Shown here: piece after piece, positions 39,693-49,899 of the stretch | How positions within the stretch are numbered: the stretch's first letter is position 1 | Layout of the letters: the number at the start of each line of letters is the position of its first letter | NCBI GenBank assembly: GCA_934045905.1 | Contig: OW203762.1 | Coordinates: forward strand, 14,602,345 to 14,666,344 | Reading direction: 5' to 3' | Length of the DNA: 64,000 bases | Origin: Leuctra nigra | Taxonomy: Eukaryota > Arthropoda > Insecta > Plecoptera > Leuctridae | Program-made: the position numbers and the translations under genes | Notes under the pieces: model-generated | Told to the model about the DNA's origin: nothing | The model's database searches: none | The model's input: only the letters and a program-made list of their open reading frames with translations

Positions 39693-40099
39693 CACTAATT
39701 AAAGTATAGATATTCAGTTAACAATGTAAAACTTAAACATTGGTGCTTCAAACTTTATCAACAGCAACATGAATTCGTTGTCAATACATGACTCAATACA
39801 GACCACTCTACGAAATAAGAAACGACTGAAAATGATTAATCTAACAACATTATTTAAAAACTTCGTCGGTTAGTTGGTTTGAGGGTTACAGAACCGTGTT
39901 GATTAAATGTAGGAAGAAAATAATACGTTTGATCGTTTGCAAATTGCATCTTGAGGCCAATGTTAAAAATCTATCGGCTTTGTTTGGTTTTCATGGCCCT
40001 CTAAAATACAGATCAAATGAAATTTTTTAAAAATTACACTTTGACGTTTCTTGGAGTAAAGAAGTTTTCTATGTAATGTCTCTTTTGAACGGTTATTAT

Positions 40100-40437
40100 G
40101 TGTTATAGTAGATTTTTTACACACTCAAAGGGATAAGGATTACGTTTTAGGTAAGTTATGGTTATTTCTTTACTTTGCGAAGGCAAAAGACGTATTTTTA
40201 GACACGATTGGCAATGAAAGGCCACCATTTTAAATACAAAATAGTGCCGTTTTCAATATAATGTAAAGATTTGGACAGTAATTCTGTGTTAAAATACATT
40301 TCTTATAAACACAAAGGGATAAGGATTGCCATTTAGGTAAGTTTCAGTTATTTATTTATGCACAAAGAGCAGAAGATGTATTTTGGACATGATTTGGGCA
40401 ATGTAACGTCGACCATTTTAATTTTAAATACAACATA
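40100..40437. repeat. Diverged tandem duplication, about 186-bp period
   Basis: Two adjacent copies share 'caaagggataaggatt', 'ttaggtaagtt', 'gacgtatttt/gatgtatttt', 'acacgattggcaatg/acatgatttgggcaatg' and 'ccattttaa..aaatacaa'. Each copy carries an AG|GTAAGT string (splits at 40150/40151 and 40336/40337). Confidence 0.8.
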
Positions 40438-43400
40438 GAGAGTGTGCGCGCGAAATTGAGAGGATGCGCGCGCAGGCGTTCCTGACACACAGACAGAACT
40501 GCGTAACTATAAGTACGATATTAAACTATTGGTGGAGAAATGAAACTTGGTAAGATTCTGAACGACTTTCGCAAGAAAAGTCTCTCAAAAAATAAATATT
40601 TATCCGTGAATTCCCATAAAAAAATCACAAATCACCAGCTATTTACTGTATTTTTGTACTCACTAGTGCCACATTCACGTAAACTATTTGATAAGAGTTA
40701 ATTTACCCTTGGTATGGAGATTTAAAACCTGGCCCAGAATCGAGTGCGGTGTATACATTTGGTGAGCGAAAATTAGCTCGCATGTGGCCATACAGGCTCA
40801 ATTCCACCCTCCATACTGCGCGCTTCGCATTCCGGGAATTCCTTGATCACGAATAATAATAAATTAGCAACACATCGGGCGCAGTGGTAACGCAGCGAAA
40901 TCCCCCGCAGGGTGTGTGCATAAATCTAATACAAATATTTGACAGTCGTCTCAACTTGGATTGAATGTATTTCCACGAGCCAACTGAGTTTCATTAAAAT
41001 CATATCGACATCAGTCGTCGACGAAAGCAAACTGCGAGTGCCTTTCGCTGCCACCAGATTGTAAAGGAAGACTAACATTAGGATATGAATATTATCAGTG
41101 AGGATGTAACAGTTGGCGGGGTAATTTAATTTCGACAGAGATTTGATGGTAGAGCCACTCCCGGATGTCAGTAGCTATTACTGTCACAATGCAAAGTAGT
41201 TTATGTACAATGGATTGCGCGCAACAATGTGTTTATCAAATTCAATTGTACAAGGACAAATACGAGTGTGAGGTCACATTAATTATGCCATGTGTATCGC
41301 GAGAAAATAGTGAGGGAATTATATATCTACAAGTGCTTTTTCTTAGGGAATTATTATGTTATTTTAGAAACTGTAAAGTAATAAATAGTCCACATCAAAT
41401 TCAGTTAATAAGGCAATGTTCATATGAAGCACGTTCTATTTCTGTAAAAGATTTTATAAAAGATTTGACAAAAGATTTGAACAAAGATTTGATAAAAGGT
41501 TTGGTAGGAAATTTTACCGTGTAAATGGGGCTTAACTGATTGAGCAGAGCAACTGGGCCAGAAGGGAACTTTTGACTGTAAAATCTTATATTTTCATGAA
41601 ATCGATCCACTTATCTCATGGTGCTATTGTACACAATGGCTTTAAGGGTATTTATTTTATTGCGAAAGCCACGTTTTCAGTATTTATTTTGTACTTAATT
41701 GTTGGCGTATACTCCAGTAAAACAAACAACTTTTTTCGTACGATTGTTTTTAAAACATCTCGATATGAAAATGAGTAGAGTTACTTCATCTACGGTATAA
41801 AATAACAACAGAATATCTCATCCACAGTTTGTGAAAGATGTGAAGCATATGATTTATGCTTTACTTTGGTATTCCAAACAAACAGAATAAAAGTAATTTT
41901 CCTTTACGTATGAAATTTAAATTCGATACAATTGATTGTGCAACAGTCCTCGATTTTACCTAGTATTTCCACAGTGTTATTCTTACGGTGGTGAGAATTG
42001 TTTCAGGCGAAATGACAAGTGAAACTGTTATATAATAGGGGTAGGATATAAAGTGAAATGTTGGTTGGTCGTATTGGACACACAATCAAAAGCCGACACG
42101 AGGTCTAAATGTCACCGATCCATGTTTCTCGGGGTTCATTCACGGTCATTATTTCCTGGTTATAATTGTAAAGTGCGTCAAGTAATTCTACCAACACGCC
42201 TGTGGTACTTGCGTGCAGCTACCAGTGGTGGGGGGAGGGGGGGGGGGGGGGTGACAGGGTGTGGTCGTCAGGGGTCTGCTAATGTAGATGGCGCCCCTGA
42301 GACGACGTCGGGCGTCTCTTTCGCGTCGTCGACGTCGTCATCGAGAACATAAGTCGACGTCGTTGAATGTGTTACTGCAAAATATCATTAACGTACGTTG
42401 TGTTGTGGGTGGAGAGGAGGGGGGGGGGGGGGGGATTAAATAGATGCGAAGGTGCATTCTGGGATGATTGGCAAACTTCAATACATACACAATATAACGT
42501 TATTTTGATTGTACTGGTGTTACCAACGATAATTTGTATTATTTTTGTCGATTAAGATCCGAATTGACTGAGAAATTATCTTGTGAAAGCTTAAAAATCG
42601 AGCATTGCAAAATCACCACTTACGGCTAGAAAATAATATACTCTAATGGGGGGAGGGGGAAAAAACGAAGGGGAGAGGCAAGGGAAGAGGGATAAAACAA
42701 TTTTTAATTTTCTTTGAGATTATACTAATGCCATACAGCACTTTAAAAACACACTTATTAGTTTGTCTAAAAAATTATATCATAAAATTCTGTTTACCTA
42801 CGAAATCTGGTGGGACAATTATGAACTCTAAAAAGCTTTAGTAAGTACATTTTTCACTTGACGTTTCGCGTGTAGATTGGTGTCATTGCGACATAATGAT
42901 CAGTCACTACAACTGACAGAATGTTGCGTCTACGGTCTACACTACATTATACATTGTTCTACACTGTAGGTATGTGCAGGTTGTACTACTTTCATGGAAA
43001 TTTGTTACAAGCTGGCGTTGCAGTTTAATCTTCCAAAGTTATACACTAATAGCGTTTGGGAAGAACATTTCCTTCAGAACTCTTTCATAATTTACTCAAA
43101 ACTGAGTAAGACCAGACGCCATTTTACTTTTATTATCAGCAGTTTTAATATCGCAAGAAAATGATGACGTAATAAAGTTGCAACACTATTCGTTGAAACT
43201 ACACCGAAAGCTGTGTAGTAAAACATTACAAATATTTTAACTCTCTGTTCAATGTGCTGATTACCTATAGCTAGCCATGTAATGAGCAAGATGGGGAATG
43301 AGCTGAGGATGAGTCGTTTATTTATCTCTATTATAGAAAAATACAAAATCTCGAGCTGTTTACATCTAATTTTTCTGAATATAATTTTGTAACTTTTCAA

Positions 43401-43454
43401 AAAAAATCTTTCAAAATCATATTAAAGTTTGCAAGTTTGAAAGGAGTATAAGAT
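40438..43454. other. Intronic DNA with simple repeats
   Basis: Contains a degenerate 12-13-bp tandem tract (aaaagatttga units, about 41442-41505), two poly-G tracts (about 42232-42252 and 42418-42434) and a CpG-rich patch between them (GACGTCG motifs at about 42300-42365). No gene with a recognisable domain is seen. Confidence 0.45.
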
Positions 43455-43685
43455 AGTTTTATCACTCTGGTTGCTATGGTAACATACCTCAATCTCGTTT
43501 ATTTTGTTGGGGGACAGTAAATTTTCAATAGTTCTATCATATTTTAAATGAGTTGTGGAAGAAAGATATAAAAAAAAACAGAAGTGTTATGAAATAAAAT
43601 AAAATTGAATCAAGAAAGATAATGATATAATCTTATTAAATTGTTTATTTATACTGAAAGCATCCTGATGAGGTTGCCATTTACA
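43455..43685. mobile_element. Dispersed repeat family X, copy 2 (carries X-box)
   Basis: Second copy of the repeat at 30420-30690, in the same orientation, with the identical GTTGCTATGGTAAC at 43470-43483 and matching downstream blocks (gggggacagtaaattttc, atattttaaatgag, tcaagaaagata). Confidence 0.5.
43470..43483. promoter_or_regulatory. RFX X-box-like motif inside repeat X
   Basis: Same 14-mer (GTTGCTATGGTAAC) as in copy 1, within sequence that has otherwise diverged. Confidence 0.4.
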
Positions 43686-46600
43686 CCGTTTAAAAATTAT
43701 CTATGCGACTCTGCTTCTAATAAAATCAATTGTGCAGGGACGTAGTTATCATCTAATACCTACTTCCCTGTTTTACCTACTTTTGACTTTTAATTTTTCA
43801 AATAATCTCACAAAGTCAAAAGCACGCAGCCAATAGATAGATGTCGAATGAAGTTCTCACGACACCCTAGAAGTTGATCAGAACATCGGGTTAACTTCGA
43901 GAAGTTACCTTTCTCATGAGCGCATGCGCCTTGACGCACGCACAATTTGATGAATGAAAATCAATGCGCAAGTATTTCAAAGGAGAGCGACAAATCAAAC
44001 CAGATTGGCTGAGGAAGTTTATCGGAAGAGGATTTTATTTTTCATTCAACATCAACACAGATTGAAACTTTTCTGTATGAAGACGCGGTTTTAGGCATTG
44101 AAAGAAGCTCAACCTCGTTTTGCAGTGTAAAGGTTTGTCACGTGGGTTATAAATATAGCATTTTCCTTTTATATATTTTAATTTAAATTCAGTACTAAAT
44201 CTTTTACCTTCTTGTTCTAAAAGACGGAAGTAAAATAAGGAACAAAAGTACTGCACTCTGCTCCATTCATACTGCGTTTACTCATCTTGCATATTTCATA
44301 CATTATTTATAAACAAGTTTGAGCGCGTGGCACAAATTTAAATTTATTACTCTGATATTATGAGTCACATCTACGGGACAATAAATTAAACCAACCAAAA
44401 TTCAACTTGCTTGTGAACCTGATACTATTGTAGTGTTACTGAAAAACAAAAGTTTTCATGTCTTTCAAATACAATAAACATCCCATTATGGTCACATCCA
44501 ATGTGAATGAATCATTTCTTTGGATGCTTGGTAATGTTTGTAACAATTTACTGACAACGCAAACAACAATGAAAACTTTAAATTTGCAATATTTAAATTT
44601 AGAAGGTTTATAGGGAGTCATGTTGTTGGCGTGCCAACCAAAAGTTCAGCTGTTCGAGCCCCCTTGACGACAACTCTTTTAAATTTGCAGTAAATAGCAA
44701 AATATTATTACGTCTCAAGAGAAAAAAATCTATAAAGAAAATATATCAGATGATGTGGTGTCTATTTTGTGGGTATCCATAAACTATTGACAACTTTATA
44801 AACCATACCTATACTCATAATTTTACTTCTTACACGAGTTCAAAACCCTGCCTTAATAAAAATGCAACGAATCTCGCGTAAAATCAGTGGAAGACATTCG
44901 AACTAAATGAAGACGTGTAGACTAACTAGACAAGTGAGTAGAGAAAGAGGGGAAACATAGCCGCGTTACGCAGGGAGCATGGTGATTCCTGGGGAAGTAA
45001 ATTAAGGCCGCTACGTCCGACCACAAACTAAAACCACAAAGTAATTTAAACCCGCGGGGGGTTGAGTTCCAGTCCTATATCTATGTTAGCTTTTGTTACC
45101 GGCAAACGATTTGTAGACGCATTGCTCTCTAAATGAAAGAAGTCGAATAAAACAATATTTTAAAAACGGTTTCATCGGTTGACTGATATTAAGTCGTGCT
45201 TGAACTGCGTGAATGCTACAAAATACGAACAAGTGCTGAAAAAACTAATTAATCCCGAAACAATATCACACGTTCAATGCGCCAGAGAAAAAGTTCATTT
45301 GGATGGTTCGAAAAGCCAGGATCAAAAATATAAAAGGAGACACATAAAGGCAACAAAAACGCATTTTGTCAGAGAGCAGTTGTTAAAAAAACTTTTGTTG
45401 ATTTAAAATTGTGTCGAATTGGGATGAGCTAATTGGCAGTTTTATCACATATTAATTTGCAAGTTAAAGCTCAAAATCGAGGATTGGTTCATTAAAGACA
45501 AGAGTAAGCTACTTCTTTAAACACTGTTTTATACAAAACCACTTCTTCCTTCCGCTCTTGGGAAGTTAACTGAGAAGAGATTTAAAGCTAAGCCAAAACT
45601 GCGCCCGAAGAACAGTTTCTTGCCTCACAATGTCATGTTTATTATCTTCATTAAACTCTGAACACTGCTACCACCTAGCAATGTCTCCTACGCCTCGTTT
45701 AGCGCGCCTCAATGTCCTCCGAAGATTCAGTATATCCTGGTAGACATGAACATTGAATACCGCAGAGAATTAAACGGAGAAGAGCGATGACATCGCTTCG
45801 CGCTAAACCCAACCCTGCCGCAGAATAATTCCATATGTCACGACGTTAAAAATACTACAGCCACATAGATTTTTATGTCAACTACAAATATTGCGATTGG
45901 AATATAAATTTCACCGTGGCGCTGTGATTATACGGAGCGTTGGGGTTCCGAAGTCTGCCGTTTCGGAACTTGAATGTCAGCTTGCTAATGGTTTTATCAT
46001 CTCTTTTTTCGGACTGTATATCGTTTTGATCGACGTTGTAGTAAATCTTTGCTGTCAAGTTTTACAATACTTGTTCGGTACATAATGCCGTAGGTTGACG
46101 TTACTCATGTATTAATGGTGGTATAAAACACGGGGCTGTTTCATAGCCTTTCACCTTTACAGTCCGAGCGGGAAGACCTAGGTATATCTATGTCATTTTG
46201 ACGTCTGTTCGAAGGTCTAAATGTACAGAGAATTATGTCACTTCTCTGACCCATTATACAAAACTACACATACTAATATTAATTTCCAAAACCTTTATAA
46301 CTAATAGTATTGCATATGCGAACAATAACAGTTGAAGGATACAGGGGAAGAATGACATAAGTCAATTTGTAGAAAGTGACAAAGAGGTGTCTTAGTAGTA
46401 TTTTTTATGAGCTTTTGAAATATTCTCTCGGTTTGAAATATTGATTCAATTCCTGAAAATAACATTTAAATTTGCATATGACATAGGAGCAAGCATTGGA
46501 CTTTCACATAAGAAGCGTTTATCTTCGAATATTTCCACTGTAGTCGTTTTCCCCTGCTCAATTAGACTCATAAAACTTACAACTCTAGTAGTTAGTGCAG

Positions 46601-47670
46601 CTGTTGATGCATAACGTTCGTTAGGATTTAATATTCAAGGGTGATAGTTTGATCCAACTAATTCCATGTCAGCAAATACTACGATGCAGTGAATCAAAGC
46701 TCTGAGCAAAGAAGATATCTCATAGCTGTAATTTTACGTAGCGTATTTATCATTAATTTAAAACCTTTGCGACTTATCATTAACCAAATCTTTTTACTAT
46801 ACATTTTTGTGTCGCGACAAAAGCAAATAAAAGATTTGCGAGCAAAAGTAAACAGAGTTTAACGAAGCGAATCTGAATACGAGTCTTGAAAATTGCAATT
46901 AACAGTGCGATGTTTAATTACCAGAAGAGTCATATATTCCAGGAGCAAAGTAGACCAAAAAGGACAAAATATTCATCTTCTTTTTTATTCTTTCTCTTTG
47001 CTTAGAAGGAGAAAGAGTCACAAGGGAAGGGGAGACAAAACGTAATGAAACGACTTTTGTTTCATCTTTACCTCTCTCCCTAAATTCTTATAATATAGTT
47101 TATAATTAAATTCTCGGAAACAGCGAAAAGTTTGCAAAGACGAGATAAGCCACGTCAATTAAACAAACAGAAAAATGTATTTTCATGATAATTGCTTTCA
47201 TCTCATTCCAGACGTAATGTGCCTTTTAGATTTAATATATTTTAGCTTCTGATACAAAAAATAACAAAACCTTGTGACATCGCATCACATCTTCCCCTCC
47301 AAAAAAACATAATCCAGATCCCAAAACGGAAAATATAAAAATAAAAAATAAATCCAGCAAGTTTCATAACCAGCTTTATTGAACGAAAAATAAACTGTTT
47401 TGAAAACTTGCATTGTGCATCTTTGCGAGTTCGTATCGACGTTTATAAAACGCTCTCAGATCCACGTTGGGAAAAAAAATTTCAAGAATTATCAACATCT
47501 AAGAAAACCTATTTATAAAAGTTGCTTTCGGCAAGTCGATTTCCTCAGCAACTCCATTTTCCTTCTACTTCGTCTTCCCCTGTGATGTTTCCATCGAACG
47601 TTCACGTCCACGTCTAAACGACGACGATATATGATGTAACACCGTAAAACTGGTATAAGGGATGGCTTTA
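43686..47670. other. Intronic DNA, nothing recognised
   Basis: AT-rich. A B-box-like 'gttcgagccc' lies at about 44652-44661 with no good A-box. No gene is seen. Confidence 0.4.
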
Positions 47671-48099
47671 CGGCGGCGGAAGTGTATTAGTATTCCAGTC
47701 TGCCAGATGGTGTAGCATTGCCTTTTTGCCGGAGCCACCCCGCTACCATGGCAACAAATCCTTGACGATTAAGATGCGGTTCTAAGTTCGAGCATCGCGA
47801 CGCCTTGTGAAACCGACGCCGATGCCGACGCCCAGCGAGTTTATTGTGCAATGAAACTTAACCGGGTGCATTGTGTTGCAGTAACAATGTGTTATATGCA
47901 CTCTGTTACGTGACAAGTATTCTCTAGGTGGTAATAATGCGAATTTATGTGAACTGTTGGAAGATGTTTGCCAAGGAAACGCTTTCTATTGCCATCATAC
48001 GGGAAACGTTTACTTTCGCGACGATTCTAATGTTGATAAATTGATACCTATAATTGTCTAACTTTTAGCTCAGTACATGAAAATAAACAGTGTATAAAT
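47671..48099 (+). promoter_or_regulatory. CpG-rich upstream region of the PP2A-A-like gene
   Basis: The patch at about 47670-47850 is CpG-rich (cgacgccgatgccgacgccc) in otherwise AT-rich DNA. It contains an X-box-like site, then an AT-rich leader up to the ATG. A possible 3' splice site (cttttag|ctc at 48068/48069) leaves room for a 5' UTR intron; I saw no decisive donor. Promoter status is inferred from position and composition. Confidence 0.4.
47742..47755 (+). promoter_or_regulatory. RFX X-box-like motif upstream of PP2A-A-like gene
   Basis: GCTACCATGGCAAC fits RYYNYY-N2-RRNRAC and is an imperfect palindrome centred on CCATGG. It lies about 345 bp before the start codon. X-boxes bind RFX factors, which control ciliary and some testis genes in animals; function here is inference. 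Confidence 0.4.
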
Positions 48100-49869
48100 A
48101 TGGCGAAACCTGTTAAACCTTTTGAAAATGAAATGTACCCGATTACAATCTTAATCGCGGAGTTGAAGAGTGAAACCATCCAGGACCGACTGAACGCGAT
48201 CCAGCGTCTGACAACCGTCGCCATCGCCCTCGGTCCAGACCGCACTCGCTCCGAACTCCTCCCCTTCTTGACGACCATCGTGTACGACGACGACGAGGTC
48301 CTAGTGCTGATCGCGCAGCAGCTGGCCGACTTCATCCCGCTCATCGGCGGGGCGTCGTACGCGTCCAGCCTTCTGCCGACGCTGGAGACGTTGGCGGGCG
48401 TCGAGGAACCTCTGGTCCGCGATCGCGCCGTCCTCAGCCTCCGCGCCATCGGCCTCGAGCACAGCCCCGGCGATCTGGAGACGTTCTTCGTCCCCATGGT
48501 CCGACGTATGGCGAACGCCGATTGGTTCACGTCGCGCTCCTCCGCCTGTGCCATGATCGACATCTGCTACAAGCGCGTTAGTGCGGCGCAGAAATCAGAG
48601 TTGAAGAATATCTTAAGAAGGTTGTGTCAAGACGAAGCGCCGATGGTGCGACGGTCCGCCGCTGTTCGACTTGCAGACGTCGCTGGTGTCGTCGATAAGA
48701 CTGTTTTGAAGGCGGACGTAATCCCTATTTACGCCGCGTTTGCGAAAGACGACCACGACTCCGTGAGATATCTTATGGTAGACACGTTCATTGGAATCGC
48801 ACCTCTGTTGACGCCAGAAGAAGTCAACGCGTTGTTGTTGCCGTCGTTGAGATCCTGCGTAGCCGACGACTCGTGGAAAGTGAGAAAAGTCGTCGCCGAG
48901 AATCTGTCAAAGATTCAAAAAGTCGTCGGACCGGATGTGAGCAAGTCGGAACTCGTCAAGGCGTACCGCGCGCTGCTCGTGGACGACGAGGCGGAAGTGC
49001 GCTCGGCGGCCGTCACGTGTCTCAAGGAGTTCTGCGCGAACCTCGACGACAAGAACAGAGAGAGCCTCGTCATCAACAACATCCTCCCGCTGGTGATGAA
49101 TCTGGCGTCGGACAGCAGCGTCAACGTCAAGTCGTCGTTGGCGTCCGTCACGATGAGTCTGAGTCCAGTCATCGGCCGGCAGAACACTCTCAACCATCTC
49201 CTCCCGATGTTCCTCGCGCAGCTCAAGGACGAGGACCACGACGTCCGGCTCAAGGTAATCGCCAACCTCGAGACGTTGAGCGAGGTGATCGGCGTGAACC
49301 AACTGTCGACGTCGCTGTTTCCGACCATCGCCGAGTTGACGGAGGATCCCAAGTGGCGCGTGCGCCTCGCGATCATCGAGTACGTCCCGATCATCGCCAC
49401 GCAACTCGGCATCAACTTCTTCGACGAGAAGATCAGCAAGTTGTTCTTCGGTTGGCTCTCCGACCCGGTGTACGCCGTGCGAGAGGCGACGGTTGTCGTG
49501 TTGACGAAGTTGGCGAAGAAGTTCGGCGGGCCGTGGGCTCAGGAGAAGATCATCCCCAAGGTGCTGCCGCTGGCGATGCATCAGAGCTACTTGCACCGCA
49601 TGACCGTGCTCTTCTGCTTAGGCTCGCTCGCCTCCGCGTGCGGTCAGGAGGTCACGCAGAAGACGATCCTGCCGTCGGTCATCGCGATGATGAACGATAA
49701 AGTCGCCAACGTGAGGTTCAACGTGTGCAAAGCGCTGCAGAAGATCGCCCCGCTCGTGGACAAGAATGTCAGGGCGACGCAGATCAAATCCTGCCTCGAC
49801 CAACTCTCCAAGGATCCCGACGTCGACGTCCAGTACTTCGCCTCGGAAGCGCTGAATTCCATCAAATGA
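48100..49869 (+). CDS. Serine/threonine protein phosphatase 2A scaffold (A, 65-kDa) subunit, diverged intronless paralog
   Basis: The predicted 589-residue protein is made throughout of HEAT repeats, the usual length and architecture of PP2A A subunits (PPP2R1A; Drosophila PP2A-29B). The A subunit is the scaffold joining the catalytic C and regulatory B subunits. Family hallmarks visible: RTRSELLPFL (48-57), DWFTSR (141-146), PMVRR (181-185), KWRVRLAIIEY (418-428), FFDEK (440-444), YLHRMT (497-502), VANVRFNV (535-542). Alignment to the human protein runs with a constant +2 offset and no evident indel. At the regulatory-subunit-binding SWR motif (human 256-258) this protein has SWK (258-260). 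The N-terminus is variant. The start has a good context (A at -3, G at +4), and the frame is uninterrupted with a TGA stop. Absence of introns, sequence divergence and location inside another gene's intron suggest a retrocopy that stayed under selection. Third positions are GC-rich, unlike the surroundings, less so at about 48590-48890. Confidence 0.95.
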   Translation: MAKPVKPFENEMYPITILIAELKSETIQDRLNAIQRLTTVAIALGPDRTRSELLPFLTTIVYDDDEVLVLIAQQLADFIPLIGGASYASSLLPTLETLAGVEEPLVRDRAVLSLRAIGLEHSPGDLETFFVPMVRRMANADWFTSRSSACAMIDICYKRVSAAQKSELKNILRRLCQDEAPMVRRSAAVRLADVAGVVDKTVLKADVIPIYAAFAKDDHDSVRYLMVDTFIGIAPLLTPEEVNALLLPSLRSCVADDSWKVRKVVAENLSKIQKVVGPDVSKSELVKAYRALLVDDEAEVRSAAVTCLKEFCANLDDKNRESLVINNILPLVMNLASDSSVNVKSSLASVTMSLSPVIGRQNTLNHLLPMFLAQLKDEDHDVRLKVIANLETLSEVIGVNQLSTSLFPTIAELTEDPKWRVRLAIIEYVPIIATQLGINFFDEKISKLFFGWLSDPVYAVREATVVVLTKLAKKFGGPWAQEKIIPKVLPLAMHQSYLHRMTVLFCLGSLASACGQEVTQKTILPSVIAMMNDKVANVRFNVCKALQKIAPLVDKNVRATQIKSCLDQLSKDPDVDVQYFASEALNSIK

Positions 49870-49893
49870 TTACTTTGTCCTCTGAGAATATCA

Positions 49894-49899
49894 AATAAA
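49894..49899 (+). terminator. Polyadenylation signal of the PP2A-A-like gene
   Basis: AATAAA begins 24 nt after the stop codon, implying a very short 3' UTR, followed by a T/A-rich stretch. No genomic poly-A tract remains downstream, so a retrocopy poly-A tail, if it existed, has decayed. Confidence 0.75.

Noticed and set aside
42940..42985. Juxtaposed tgtag|gtatgt at 42969
   Set aside because: The upstream tract has many purines; an isolated match of this strength is expected by chance in a window this size.
48907..49596. Long open frames antisense to, and in other frames of, the PP2A-A-like gene
   Set aside because: GC-rich codons deplete stop codons on the opposite strand and in shifted frames; the sense frame has full-length family homology.
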